Positions 17,826 to 27,627 are shown, counted from the stretch's first letter. The stretch is DNA of 64,000 nucleotides from JAVBKX01 sp031553835 (GCA_031553835.1 JAVBKX010000026.1:1-64000); one strand, 5' to 3'. A program made the numbers and translations. The notes: generated by a model not told the origin, from the letters alone.

Positions 17826-17932
17826 AAGAAATGAAAATAATGAAGAAAATGAAAATCCATTCTCTTTATTTTTTCATTATTTCATTCTTCTTCATTTCTT
17901 TCATTATTTCATTCCTCTCATTATTTCTTTCG
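17826..17932. repeat. GAAATGA-type degenerate array with dyad symmetry at the dxr-rseP junction
   Basis: The plus strand shows AAGAAATGAAAATAATGAAG from 17826. From about 17870 it shows runs of TTCATTATTTCATTCTTC-type sequence, which are inverted copies. The right part continues into dxr and encodes its last residues, including the TAA stop at 17904-17906. Unit length is irregular (7-10 bases), unlike the strict heptamer arrays elsewhere. Confidence 0.5.
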
Positions 17933-19073
17933 CTTTAGCTCTTGCTTCTGCGTCTGTTTGGACATAATCCTCATATACCGGATTTGCGACAAAAGTCGCC
18001 TGTTGCATTGTCTTTTCTATCACATCGCTCATTTCAAGAAATCTAATTTGATCCTGTAAAAATGCAGCGACAACGATCTCGTTGGCAGCATTCAAAATGC
18101 AAGGCATATTACCTCCCTGTCGGATCGCTTCGAAAGCAAACAACAAATTACGAAACCGCTTGGTATCCGGTTCTTCAAATGTCAACGCCGGATATTTTTT
18201 GAAATCTAACCGGTCGAACGAAGCCGGCAACCGGTCGGGGTAAGCCATTGCATACTGTATCGGCAAATGCATATCGGGCAATCCCAACTGCGCCTTGACA
18301 GATGCATCCTGAAATTGCACCATGGAATGAATGATTGATTGAGGATGCACCAGGACTTCGATCTGTTCGGGAGAAACATCAAACAACCATTTAGCCTCAA
18401 TCATCTCAAACCCTTTGTTCATTAACGATGCAGAATCGATTGTCACTTTGGCCCCCATATCCCAATTCGGATGTTTGAGCGCTTCCTTTGGGGTCACTTT
18501 CGCCAACTGATCAAGCGAATGATTACGGAACGGGCCTCCCGAGGCCGTCAGGATAATTTTTTCTATCGGATTATTTCCTTCTCCTGTCAGACACTGGAAA
18601 ATTGCAGAATGTTCCGAATCCACCGGCAAAATAGGCACCCTGTTTTCCAATGCCAAGTTTGAAATCAATGCTCCGGCTACTACCAACGTTTCTTTATTGG
18701 CCAATGCGATGATTTTCCTGGCGCGAATAGCTTCAATGGTAGGGCGCAATCCCGAATAACCCACCATAGCAGTCAGTACCATATCAACCGGAGATGCCTG
18801 TACGACTTCGCAGATAGCATCCGCTCCGGTCCAGCATTTAATCGGAAGATCTTTCAGTCCCTCTTTCAGCGTCGGATACAATGATTCATTCGCAATAACC
18901 ACCATTTCCGGATGAAATTCCCGGGCCTGACGAATCAACAATTCCACATTATTATTGGCTGTCAGGGCATAGACTTCAAAATGCCGGGGATGAGCGCGCA
19001 CAATATCCAGCGCCTGGGTACCGATTGATCCTGTCGATCCTAATATCGCAAGTTGTTTAATTTTCACATTCAT
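17904..19073 (-). CDS. dxr: 1-deoxy-D-xylulose 5-phosphate reductoisomerase
   Basis: 389 residues from ATG 19073. The NADPH-binding ILGSTGSIGTQAL is at the N-terminus, followed by ALANKETLVVAG, the metal/substrate motif PVDSEHSAIFQ, ASGGPFR, and HPNWDMGAKVTIDSASLMNKG. All expected Dxr landmarks are present. The enzyme makes 2-C-methyl-D-erythritol 4-phosphate, the committed step of the MEP isoprenoid pathway, in the cytoplasm. The frame extends to a TTG inside the upstream gene, but the ATG at 19073, 4 bases after the M23 peptidase stop, starts directly before the Rossmann fold and is preferred. The final residues (KEIMRGMK) are encoded by the repeat array at the gene end. Confidence 0.97.
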   Translation of the reverse strand: MNVKIKQLAILGSTGSIGTQALDIVRAHPRHFEVYALTANNNVELLIRQAREFHPEMVVIANESLYPTLKEGLKDLPIKCWTGADAICEVVQASPVDMVLTAMVGYSGLRPTIEAIRARKIIALANKETLVVAGALISNLALENRVPILPVDSEHSAIFQCLTGEGNNPIEKIILTASGGPFRNHSLDQLAKVTPKEALKHPNWDMGAKVTIDSASLMNKGFEMIEAKWLFDVSPEQIEVLVHPQSIIHSMVQFQDASVKAQLGLPDMHLPIQYAMAYPDRLPASFDRLDFKKYPALTFEEPDTKRFRNLLFAFEAIRQGGNMPCILNAANEIVVAAFLQDQIRFLEMSDVIEKTMQQATFVANPVYEDYVQTDAEARAKAKEIMRGMK

Positions 19074-19077
19074 ACAA

Positions 19078-19965
19078 TTAAAAAGCAATCACTTCTTCCG
19101 GATCCACAGGCGATCCATTAGCCCAAATTTCAAAATGGAGATGCGTTCCATTCGATAATTGCCCTGTGTTGCCAACAATCGCTATAGCCTCTCCGGCCTC
19201 CACTTTATCGCCGACAGATTTAAGAAGAACTGCATTGTGCTTATAAATAGAAACCACTCCCCCTTTGTGTTGTATTTGAATAATGTATCCGGCATTCGCA
19301 TCAAAACCGGTAAATGTCACCGTACCTTTCAACGTAGCCAATACGCTTTCTTTTTGGTTGGCGGCAATATCCGTTCCAAAATGTTTTTCTACCGGATTAA
19401 AATGTGTCGTAATGATTCCTTTTACCGGTTTGTAAAAAATTGTATTTTCAGGAATCGTTGTATTTCCGGAAACGAGCGCCGTAAGATTATAGCGTTCTTC
19501 TTCCTCATATTTAGCCAAAATTCCGGAGATCAAATCCGACCGTTCCAGTTCTACCGTATCTGTCACCATCAATGTATCAGCCATTTTAGGAATAGAATCG
19601 ACGTCTATTTTTCCGGTTAAAATATTACCGATATTATTCAAATATAAAGAACGTGTTTGCATAATTTGGTCTAAAGAATCGGCTCGCAAAGCGTCGTCAA
19701 TAATGCTTTGCCGGACTTCCGAATCCATATAGCCCGGCAAATAATTACGAATCGGCGTATTGATAATAACGAGGGATGTAAGAAAAATCAACACCAATGC
19801 AAAAACCGAAATAATAAAAAAACCGGAAAGACGCGACAAATGAATAGAGAATACCTCTTCCAATGTACTCTCATTCATGAATGATAGTTTATATTGAAAC
19901 CGTATTCTTTTCCAAAAGGTTTGTTTCTTTTTCTTGCGTTTATGTTGTTTATCAACCTTCGCCAT
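19078..19965 (-). CDS. M23-family metallopeptidase (LytM/peptidoglycan hydrolase-like), membrane-anchored
   Basis: 295 residues. A basic N-terminus (KQHKRKKKKQ) and cytoplasmic stretch precede one transmembrane helix at about 47-70 (GFFIISVFALVLIFLTSLVI). A periplasmic linker follows, then a C-terminal M23 domain with HFGTDIAANQ (first zinc ligands) and HLHFEIW (HxH) near residue 276. The zinc ligands look intact, so it is probably an active peptidoglycan endopeptidase or a regulator of one, acting in the periplasm. Gene order S46 peptidase - M23 - dxr - rseP with 4-25 base gaps suggests one operon. M23 protein upstream of dxr is frequently seen in Bacteroidales, from memory. Confidence 0.9.
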   Translation of the reverse strand: MAKVDKQHKRKKKKQTFWKRIRFQYKLSFMNESTLEEVFSIHLSRLSGFFIISVFALVLIFLTSLVIINTPIRNYLPGYMDSEVRQSIIDDALRADSLDQIMQTRSLYLNNIGNILTGKIDVDSIPKMADTLMVTDTVELERSDLISGILAKYEEEERYNLTALVSGNTTIPENTIFYKPVKGIITTHFNPVEKHFGTDIAANQKESVLATLKGTVTFTGFDANAGYIIQIQHKGGVVSIYKHNAVLLKSVGDKVEAGEAIAIVGNTGQLSNGTHLHFEIWANGSPVDPEEVIAF

Positions 19966-19990
19966 TATTCACCGCAATGATCTGTCTTTC

Positions 19991-22135
19991 TCAATTTTCA
20001 ATTTTCAATTCTTCAATCAACCGGTTGCATTTGCCCCATTTTTCTATCAGGAACAATACATACCTGATATCGACACCAATGGTACGTTGCACATCCGGTT
20101 CAAAAGCGATATCTCCGCTCATGGCTTCCCAGTTTCCATCAAAAGCCAGGCCGATTATCCGCCCTTTAGCGTCAAACATGGGACTGCCTGAATTGCCACC
20201 GGTAATATCGTTGTCGGAGAGAAAGCATAAGACCAAATCTCCGTTTTCATTCGCATACCGATCAAACTCTCTTTTTCCCAAAAGTTGCAAAATATCCTGT
20301 TGTACATCAAAATCAGGATCTTTAGGATCGTATTTTTCAAAGACACCCTCAGATGTCGTATAATAATCATACCAGGCGCCGTCAAAAGGTTGATATCCGG
20401 CAATGGTGCCATAGCTCATACGCATAGTGGAATTAGCATCCGGAGAAAAATTTTTTTCCGGCATCATTTCACGCAATCCGGCAAAAAACAAACGTTCACC
20501 TTTCAACACATCGTAGCGGTATGTATTCAGGCCAACCCTGGCGGCATCGGTTGCTTCGCGTGCAGCAATTGCCAATTGATAGGCAGGATCCTGATGCAAT
20601 TTTCTCACTTTTTTCTCACTCGACAAGACCTTCTCTAATTTGTCGGGATAAGGAATCACTGATTTTTTAAAAATATCTTCGGCATATTTTTCATAATCGC
20701 CTTTATATTTTTTTTCAATCCAACTAAAATACGGAGGCAATAAATCGGCGGGCACCCGTTGTATCACAATCTTCATCATGGCCGCCAGCACTTTCTCATC
20801 TACCGAAGCATTGTAATCCTTATATAAAGGTAAAATCAAATTGCGTAAATAAAGGGACCTGTCTTCTTCCGATTGCGTCAAATCATACCCCATCACTATC
20901 GATGCCAACTGAATAATTTCAGCACCTCTGGCAAATGACTCGTTGAGATAAGTATAAGCCTGTTGCATTTCTTCCGATTCGGTATAACCCTGGCGAATTA
21001 AGTCCAATGCCGTTCCATATTCCTCCCGCCGGCCGGGAGAAGCGTTGCACCAATTCTCAAATTGATTTTCCAAGGCTTGCTTACGAGTGATCACATGCAT
21101 TTTGTCAATCCCCCGGTTCATTCCGATCGAATTTTTCCAGTAATTGGAACTACGGGCATATTTGGAAGCATATTGAATCCGAATCTGATCACTTTCAAGC
21201 ATGGCTTCTTTCCAAATAGATTGTTTGATTCCGCGAACTTCTATACGTGGAGCATTCAGGTTTTTCACTCGTTGCCTGACTCCCCACGAAGAAAGATAGC
21301 GATCCGTACGACCCGGATACCCGATAGTCATGCAATAATCATGCTCGCGGTATCCGGCACCTGCAATTAGCGCAAACTGCCGGGGACGATAAGGCACATT
21401 CGCCGCATCGTATCTGGCAGGCTCATTATCAGCATTTGCATACACGCGAAAAATACTAAAATCTCCTGTATGGCGAGGCCACATCCAATTGTCGGTATCT
21501 CCGCCGAATTTCCCGATAGAAGAAGGTGGCGCCAGTACCATCCGCACATCAACATATCGCTTATATACATTCAGATGATATTCATTATGGTCAAAATACG
21601 GCACAATGCGAACATCAATAAATTCATCATTATAACCGTTTTTAATAGAATCCTGCCATATATTAATAAATGAATCAATACGTTGCTGGCGAAAATATTC
21701 ATCATCCATATCACCGGCAACGGCCAGTATTTCCTGCGTCAGGTTCTGTGTTCGGATCAAATATCTGACTTCCAATCCGGGAATAGGCAATTCGTCGGTC
21801 AAAGCCGGGGCGACAAATCCATCTTTCAGGTAATCGTGTTCTAAAGAACTCTGCGACTGAATAGCATCGTAGCCGCAATGGTGATTTGTAAAAATCAAAC
21901 CCTGATCAGAAACTGTAATTCCGGTACACCCGCCGCCAAAAATCACCACCGCATCTTTAAGAGAAGGCTGATCCTCACTATAAAGGTATTTTGGAGACAA
22001 ATCGCATCCCAATGCCTGCATTCTGACTTTACTGCTATCGGAAAGAGTCTGTAACATCCACATCCCCTCGTCGGCAAACAACGAAGTCGTCAAAAGCAAC
22101 AAGGAAAACGAAAGAGACCATCTAATTATTTTCAT
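19991..22135 (-). CDS. S46 family dipeptidyl peptidase (DPP7-like)
   Basis: 714 residues from ATG 22135 (a TTG two codons upstream is less likely). Signal peptide MKIIRWSLSFSLLLLTTSLFA. The chymotrypsin-like fold is marked by FTNHHCGYDAIQ (catalytic His) and by TGGNSGSPMFDAKG with the nucleophile Ser651. After it comes GLAFDGNWEAMSGD; the Gly in FDGNWE (Gly667) occupies the position where DPP11 enzymes have Arg. Glycine there is the DPP7 state, predicting release of dipeptides with a hydrophobic or aliphatic P1 residue rather than Asp/Glu. Periplasmic peptide scavenging is the family role. It heads the M23-dxr-rseP group and has a candidate -7 element at 22160. Confidence 0.92.
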   Translation of the reverse strand: MKIIRWSLSFSLLLLTTSLFADEGMWMLQTLSDSSKVRMQALGCDLSPKYLYSEDQPSLKDAVVIFGGGCTGITVSDQGLIFTNHHCGYDAIQSQSSLEHDYLKDGFVAPALTDELPIPGLEVRYLIRTQNLTQEILAVAGDMDDEYFRQQRIDSFINIWQDSIKNGYNDEFIDVRIVPYFDHNEYHLNVYKRYVDVRMVLAPPSSIGKFGGDTDNWMWPRHTGDFSIFRVYANADNEPARYDAANVPYRPRQFALIAGAGYREHDYCMTIGYPGRTDRYLSSWGVRQRVKNLNAPRIEVRGIKQSIWKEAMLESDQIRIQYASKYARSSNYWKNSIGMNRGIDKMHVITRKQALENQFENWCNASPGRREEYGTALDLIRQGYTESEEMQQAYTYLNESFARGAEIIQLASIVMGYDLTQSEEDRSLYLRNLILPLYKDYNASVDEKVLAAMMKIVIQRVPADLLPPYFSWIEKKYKGDYEKYAEDIFKKSVIPYPDKLEKVLSSEKKVRKLHQDPAYQLAIAAREATDAARVGLNTYRYDVLKGERLFFAGLREMMPEKNFSPDANSTMRMSYGTIAGYQPFDGAWYDYYTTSEGVFEKYDPKDPDFDVQQDILQLLGKREFDRYANENGDLVLCFLSDNDITGGNSGSPMFDAKGRIIGLAFDGNWEAMSGDIAFEPDVQRTIGVDIRYVLFLIEKWGKCNRLIEELKIEN

Positions 22136-22159
22136 ACACAAGTACTATTTTTGAGCGTC

Positions 22160-22167
22160 CAAAAGTA
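22160..22167 (-). promoter_or_regulatory. Candidate -7 element for the S46 peptidase operon
   Basis: Minus strand reads TACTTTTG, matching TAnnTTTG, 25 bases before the S46 ATG. The -33 element is not evident. Confidence 0.4.
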
Positions 22168-22309
22168 CAAATAAAATTTGGTTTACCACACGGACGTAAA
22201 ACGGCAAAAGTAAAACAATAATTCCATAATTAACTAAATCGACCCCGTTTTTGATGAAATTTCAGACATATTTGAATTATTTTTCTACCTCGTTCCCTAT
22301 ATTTCCATT

Positions 22310-22317
22310 TACTTTTG
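22310..22317 (+). promoter_or_regulatory. Candidate -7 element for the secreted repeat protein at 22392
   Basis: Plus strand TACTTTTG matches TAnnTTTG, 75 bases before the ATG. Together with the element at 22160 it makes the 256-base gap a divergent promoter region; nothing else was recognised in the gap. Confidence 0.4.
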
Positions 22318-22391
22318 TGTTTGTCAATGCTGAAAAAACAACTTGACTTTAATCTAATAAAATTTTATGTATCACTAAATCATTTTTTTGT

Positions 22392-24560
22392 ATGAGAAAA
22401 TTTAATTTACTTGTTCTGTTGATGCTTGCAGGCATGTTTTCTTCGCTGCAGGCTTTTGTCCCTGAAGCCGGAAAACCATACAACATCATCCAGGCCAATG
22501 GCGGATTATTCGTCACCAATGAATTTGCCACCATAGAAGGCGCCGGCAATGATTATATTAACTATGCTGTAACCAAAGACGCCTCCGGGGAAGCCGACCA
22601 AATTTTTTATTTCATTCCTGTAGATGGAGAAGTAGGCACATACTACTTTCAATTAGCTTCGAATGAATGGTATTTGTTCCGTCCATCTAAAGTTGCCCAC
22701 GAATGGGGCACCGGTTGGGTGGAAGATCCCGGCATCATTTTAGACATCGTTACAGGAAAAGATGCACCTTGGGCCTCAACTCTTGATGATGCCAAATTCC
22801 AATTCATCAATGAAACAGAAGGTAAAGTGGAAATCAAATGCGTAGGTAACGGGAAAATCTGGGGGATGGACACCGGAGATAAAGACGGGCCCCGAATTTA
22901 TTCAAATAAAGATTCCAACAACCCATATCACTTGTGGATCATTCAGGAAGCCACTGAAGGAGCTAATAAAGATGTATTAAAAATAACCATTGACAAAGCT
23001 AAAGCGCTATTGGAAACTACCAAAGCAGGAACAGGCCCTGACGAATACCCTGCCGAAGATCGTGAAGCATTGGAAAATATACTGGAAGACGCTGAATATG
23101 AATATGAAAACGGCGAAGTGCAAGTTTTCATCAACGAAGCCGTACACGACCTTAACAGCGCGATGGATGCATACATCGACGCAGTTCACCCGTTTCTGCC
23201 CGATCCTTCCAAGATTTACAACGTCATTCACTCCAGCGGTTTTTTCTTAGGCATAGATAGCGTTGCTACTCAAAATATCAAAATATACAATGTTTCGTAC
23301 GACGAAAACCAACAATTTAAGTTCATCCCTGCAGAAGAAACTCCCGGAGCATTCTACATGCAATTAGTAAGCACCGGAAAAAATTTCTGTCGCGACCATG
23401 CAGATGGTTGGGGCTCCAACTGGTGGAACGAAGCGGTAAATATCGATCCTTTATTAGCTCAATTTTACATTAAAAGGACTGCTGATGGACTCTACAGACT
23501 AAAAACGGTAGCCGCCTCTGCTCGAGGAGATGGTTATATCGGAACAGATGGCAATAATGCCAATGACGGTGTATATAGCGATAAAAACGGTAAAGATCCT
23601 AAACATCATTGGAACATTAAACTTCTCCCTGAAGGAGCGCAAAAAGAAGCATTGGTAGCTGCTTTAGCACTCGCAGAAAATTTATTCGCCATCACTACTG
23701 GTGGTACTGATCCAGACCAATACCCGGCAGATGCACGCAATGCATTGGAACAATCCATCGCTACGGCCAAAGACATCATATCCAACAGCAACGTACAATC
23801 TGAGGTGAATGAAGCGACAGCCGATTTGAACTTGGTAATGAAAAATTATAGGCTTTCAGTTAATCCTTATGTATTTGATTCTGAAAAAAACTACTATATC
23901 ATTCATTCTTCTGGAAAATTCTTAGCTTCTTACTCTGCTTCTGAAACCAATCTTCCTTATATGAGATTCCAGATAGAAACGACTTTGGATGAAACTACCG
24001 ATAATCAAAAATTCAAATTTGAAGTTGTAGATCAAACATCAGGTATATACAATATCAAACACGTTGGTTCTGACGAATATTTCTCCCGTTTTGAATTAAG
24101 CGGAGATGGTGGTAGTGATTGGCATTCTACTTTGACAACAGATCCAGAGGACCAAAATGCTCAATTCATTGTTACATTAGTCCCTCCAACAGACCACAGA
24201 ATAAAAGTAGTTAAAATTAATGGATTTGTTGGAACCGATGCTAATACTGATCTTGCTTCAGTTTATACAAACAAAGGAGGAGATACCAGCAACCATTATT
24301 GGCGTTTTGTTGACGTTGAAAAATTAGGCACAAAACAAATCAATGCAACCAATGCTTTGATTGTTACTACTGCCAACAATGAATTAACGATCCGCAACCT
24401 CGAAGGCAACAATGTTGTTGCACTTTATACTGTAACCGGACAACAAGTTGCCGCATACAAAACTGCAGGCGCTCAATTCACCGCTCCAATCAATTCAGGT
24501 ATCTATATCCTTTCTGTAAAAGGAGATAGCAACTACGGAAAAGTAATTGTAGTAAAATAA
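22392..24560 (+). CDS. Secreted multi-module protein with three repeat modules, FIVAR-like helices and T9SS tail
   Basis: 722 residues: signal peptide (MRKFNLLVLLMLAGMFSSLQA), then three homologous modules at about 28-187, 273-412 and 496-642. They share YNIIxSxGxFL at the start, GxYYxQ and WGxxW in the middle, and LGTDxNxxxxxVYSxKxGxDxxxxWxI at the end. Between them are two helical FIVAR-like segments (about 195-265 and 417-487, each with PDEYPAEDREALE or a variant). The C-terminus (about 648-722, ending GKVIVVK) is a type A T9SS sorting domain. The modules have ricin-B/beta-trefoil-like features and may bind glycans; no catalytic motif is seen. A strong terminator follows. The same module occurs in the next gene and, divergently, in the gene at 29646. 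Confidence 0.82.
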   Translation: MRKFNLLVLLMLAGMFSSLQAFVPEAGKPYNIIQANGGLFVTNEFATIEGAGNDYINYAVTKDASGEADQIFYFIPVDGEVGTYYFQLASNEWYLFRPSKVAHEWGTGWVEDPGIILDIVTGKDAPWASTLDDAKFQFINETEGKVEIKCVGNGKIWGMDTGDKDGPRIYSNKDSNNPYHLWIIQEATEGANKDVLKITIDKAKALLETTKAGTGPDEYPAEDREALENILEDAEYEYENGEVQVFINEAVHDLNSAMDAYIDAVHPFLPDPSKIYNVIHSSGFFLGIDSVATQNIKIYNVSYDENQQFKFIPAEETPGAFYMQLVSTGKNFCRDHADGWGSNWWNEAVNIDPLLAQFYIKRTADGLYRLKTVAASARGDGYIGTDGNNANDGVYSDKNGKDPKHHWNIKLLPEGAQKEALVAALALAENLFAITTGGTDPDQYPADARNALEQSIATAKDIISNSNVQSEVNEATADLNLVMKNYRLSVNPYVFDSEKNYYIIHSSGKFLASYSASETNLPYMRFQIETTLDETTDNQKFKFEVVDQTSGIYNIKHVGSDEYFSRFELSGDGGSDWHSTLTTDPEDQNAQFIVTLVPPTDHRIKVVKINGFVGTDANTDLASVYTNKGGDTSNHYWRFVDVEKLGTKQINATNALIVTTANNELTIRNLEGNNVVALYTVTGQQVAAYKTAGAQFTAPINSGIYILSVKGDSNYGKVIVVK

Positions 24561-24583
24561 TCTGCTAATAATCTCATAATCAA

Positions 24584-24619
24584 ATGAGGCTGCCTATGAA
24601 AGACAGCCTCATTTTTTTT
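24584..24619 (+). terminator. Intrinsic terminator after the secreted repeat protein gene
   Basis: ATGAGGCTGCC (24584-24594) pairs with GACAGCCTCAT (24602-24612) at 10 of 11 positions around a 7-base loop. Seven further T bases follow directly. It is a textbook rho-independent terminator ending transcription from 22392. Confidence 0.9.
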
Positions 24620-24681
24620 CGTTGAATCATTTGTCCACCCATTTTGATTATTTTACACCTCCTCCACTAACAATTATTGAC

Positions 24682-24689
24682 TACCTTTG
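24682..24689 (+). promoter_or_regulatory. Candidate -7 element for the CotH fusion gene
   Basis: TACCTTTG matches TAnnTTTG and lies between the terminator and the preferred ATG (24703), implying a very short leader for that start or a 40-base leader for ATG 24736. No clear -33 element. Confidence 0.35.
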
Positions 24690-24702
24690 CATCATTGAAA
24701 TC

Positions 24703-27597
24703 ATGAAACAATCACGTATTAATACGCCTAAAATAATGAAAATCCAATTCACATTTTTGCTTGCATTTTTTGCGTCGCTGATCCTTTCCGCCGCCTTCTC
24801 AACTATGGAAGCGCAAAATATATACATCAATGAAATCAGTGGAAATGAAAAATGGCTGGAGCTTTACAACGACAAAAGCAATGCTGTTGATTTAAGCAAT
24901 TATACCATCCGGAAAATCGACGAAGAAGGAGTTACCGCCGATTGGATCATCCCCAATGGGATCACTATCGCCGCAAAAGGATTCCTGACCTGGACACAAA
25001 ATGACCAAAGCACAGACGGATCTACATTCACCTGGGGAATTTCGGCTAAAAAAGATGTCGCTTTCAAACTCTTAGATACCAACAAAAACGAAATAGATTT
25101 TTTTGATGTTAAAATGAGCGCCGGCCTCTATTCCGAAGGAAATAAAAAGACTGTGGGACGCAAAACGAATGGAGCCGCTCAATTGGTTATATTCTACAAC
25201 GGAGGAACCAAAGGAAGCAGCAACAATACCGGCACGACCCAAAATCCGCTTACCATCACTTATCCTCAACTCACGAACATCCCCACTTTACACATCCAAA
25301 CGACTAATTCGCAAACAATTACCAGCAAAGAAACCTATGTAACAGGCAAACTGGTAGCCGTAAGTGCCGATCCAAGGGAAGAACTGTCGGGCGACGGTTC
25401 GGGAGTAGCCATTGAAATCAAAGGACGAGGAAACTCCACCTGGGGCATGGCAAAAAAACCGTACCGTATCAAATTCGCAAGTAAAACCAATTTTTTGAAC
25501 TTGCCGGCTAAAGCCAAAAGTTGGACATTATTAGCCAATTACGCCGATAAAAGTTTGATCCGCAATGCTGTTGCTTTCAAAATGAGCGAAATTGCCGGCC
25601 TGGAATTTTCTCCCGCCGCACGGTTTGTTGATGTTGTATTGAACGGCGAATACCAAGGTTGTTACATGGTTTCAGACCAAATAGAAGAAAATGAAAAACG
25701 GGTGCCGGTGGAAGAACAGGATCCAATCGACTTCAACAATTTAACCGGAGGTTACTTACTCGAAATTGATGGTTTTGCATACGGAGAACCTGTTTGGTTT
25801 TCGACGGACCGGGGCGTGCCGATCACCGTAAAATATCCCAACGATGATGAAATTGTTCCCCAACAGTTATCTTACATCACCCAATTTACCCAACAATTTG
25901 AAAATACATTATTTACACCCAGCTACAGAGATACTGAAATAGGATACCGTGCTCTGGTTGACACCGCCTCATTGATCAACTGGTATATTTGTTGTGAATT
26001 AACAGGCAATTCCGACGCATTCTGGAGCACCTACATCTACAAGAAAAAAGACATTGACAAATTCTTTTTCGGCCCTTTGTGGGATTACGATATTGCTTTC
26101 AACAATGACTCCAGGCAAGGAAATGCTTCCGAAAAATTAATGCGGGTACATGGCTACGATCCCAAAGTATGGATCCAACGGATATGGACAGATCCATGGT
26201 TTACTAATGCCGTTAAAAACAGATGGGAAAAATTAGTGAATGATGAAAAAATATTAGACCAACTACTGCTTTTCATTGACCAGACAGTAGAATTGATAGA
26301 AGAATCGCAAGAAAAAAATTATGATAAATGGGGGCATCTGAGTTCAAGGGTGTATTTAGAACAAAATCTTTACTCCACTTATCCGGAATACATTGCCGAT
26401 CTTAAGAATTATTTAGAGCAACGAGTGGCATTCCTAAGCGCCGATTTTGCCAAAATCACACCCGTGAAACCGGCAGAATCGTTCATTCCCGAAAATTTTT
26501 ATTACCAAATTCAAAACTTAAAATCCAATAATGTAATACAAGTAAAAAACGGACTTACAACTCCCAATGCTGTCCTTGAATTATGGGCGCCGCAGGCTGA
26601 CAATGAAAACCAGGAATGGAAAATTGTACCGGTCGGCAATAATAAATTCCGGATCATTAACCGGAAATCAGGTCTTGCGATGGCCGGCAACGGGAGAGCT
26701 GTCAATTTAATTCAGGTTCCGGTGGACGCTGCAAATATTGCTCAACAATGGACTATCACTTCGATAGGAAACCAAGGATTGTACGGATTAGTCAATGTCG
26801 GTTCCGATTATTCTGTCAACAATAGCGGAGGGAACACCTACAACGGAACTGCTGTGATCGAATACGACAAGAACATTTTAGCAAGCCAAAATCAACAATG
26901 GTACCTAAAAAAAACAAGAGCTTTACCGAGGATTAAGCAAAATATTATCCACACTTCCGGATTATTTCTGGGTAACAATCCCGATGATGGACAGAATGGA
27001 TATTCTCTCATACAAACCGCTTCGGACGATGGTAGCCAGGCTTTCTTTATCGATCCCATAGAAGGAGAATCCGGAACATATTATATTCAGCAGGCATCTT
27101 CGGGATGGTACCTGATTCGAAATACCGCCAGAGAAAATTGGGCGACCGGCTGGACAAATGATCTGAATTCACTTCCTATCCCAGCTAATGCAAAATACAT
27201 ATTGGAACCCAAAGGAGATGACTCCGACTGGATCCAGATACGAAACCTGGGCAGTGACCGCGTCTTAGGGACAGACGAAGCAGGCAACAATTCCAATGTG
27301 TATTCCGACAAATCGGGAACCGATTCCAAAAATTATTGGAAAATCGTACCTGCCGGGGGACAAAGCGATATAAATCGGGCATACAATCATTCATTATCTG
27401 TATCCGGTTCAAATCATCAACTTTCCATCGATGGATTGGAAGGAAACAACTCGTTATTGATTTATACTGTATCCGGACAATTAGTCTTTTCGGCAGAAAC
27501 CAATACACCCCGGTTTTCCCACGTCCTCGAACCGGGCTGTTATATCCTGTCAATCCGGGGGAATAATTACTACCGCGGCGTAGTAATTATTTTCTAA
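24703..27597 (+). CDS. Secreted CotH-kinase-like protein with lamin-tail, ricin-type and repeat modules and T9SS tail
   Basis: 964 residues from ATG 24703; ATG 24736 (MKIQFTFLLAFF) gives a tidier signal peptide and is an alternative. After the signal comes a lamin-tail domain (about 30-150: IYINEISGNEKWLELYND). The CotH domain (about 200-560) carries IKGRGNSTWGMAKKPYRIKF, GGYLLEIDG and the metal-binding LWDYDIAF. A ricin-type beta-trefoil with NQEWKI, AQQWTI and NQQWYL repeats spans about 595-725. One copy of the module shared with the 22392 and 29646 proteins follows (IIHTSGLFLG to YSDKSGTDSKNYWKI), then a T9SS tail. CotH proteins are atypical protein kinases in spore formers; exported Bacteroidota versions have unknown targets. 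Position between a terminator and an imperfect inverted repeat suggests a monocistronic unit. Confidence 0.85.
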   Translation: MKQSRINTPKIMKIQFTFLLAFFASLILSAAFSTMEAQNIYINEISGNEKWLELYNDKSNAVDLSNYTIRKIDEEGVTADWIIPNGITIAAKGFLTWTQNDQSTDGSTFTWGISAKKDVAFKLLDTNKNEIDFFDVKMSAGLYSEGNKKTVGRKTNGAAQLVIFYNGGTKGSSNNTGTTQNPLTITYPQLTNIPTLHIQTTNSQTITSKETYVTGKLVAVSADPREELSGDGSGVAIEIKGRGNSTWGMAKKPYRIKFASKTNFLNLPAKAKSWTLLANYADKSLIRNAVAFKMSEIAGLEFSPAARFVDVVLNGEYQGCYMVSDQIEENEKRVPVEEQDPIDFNNLTGGYLLEIDGFAYGEPVWFSTDRGVPITVKYPNDDEIVPQQLSYITQFTQQFENTLFTPSYRDTEIGYRALVDTASLINWYICCELTGNSDAFWSTYIYKKKDIDKFFFGPLWDYDIAFNNDSRQGNASEKLMRVHGYDPKVWIQRIWTDPWFTNAVKNRWEKLVNDEKILDQLLLFIDQTVELIEESQEKNYDKWGHLSSRVYLEQNLYSTYPEYIADLKNYLEQRVAFLSADFAKITPVKPAESFIPENFYYQIQNLKSNNVIQVKNGLTTPNAVLELWAPQADNENQEWKIVPVGNNKFRIINRKSGLAMAGNGRAVNLIQVPVDAANIAQQWTITSIGNQGLYGLVNVGSDYSVNNSGGNTYNGTAVIEYDKNILASQNQQWYLKKTRALPRIKQNIIHTSGLFLGNNPDDGQNGYSLIQTASDDGSQAFFIDPIEGESGTYYIQQASSGWYLIRNTARENWATGWTNDLNSLPIPANAKYILEPKGDDSDWIQIRNLGSDRVLGTDEAGNNSNVYSDKSGTDSKNYWKIVPAGGQSDINRAYNHSLSVSGSNHQLSIDGLEGNNSLLIYTVSGQLVFSAETNTPRFSHVLEPGCYILSIRGNNYYRGVVIIF

Positions 27598-27627
27598 ATT
27601 TAGAAAAATCAGATTATAAAACATCGG

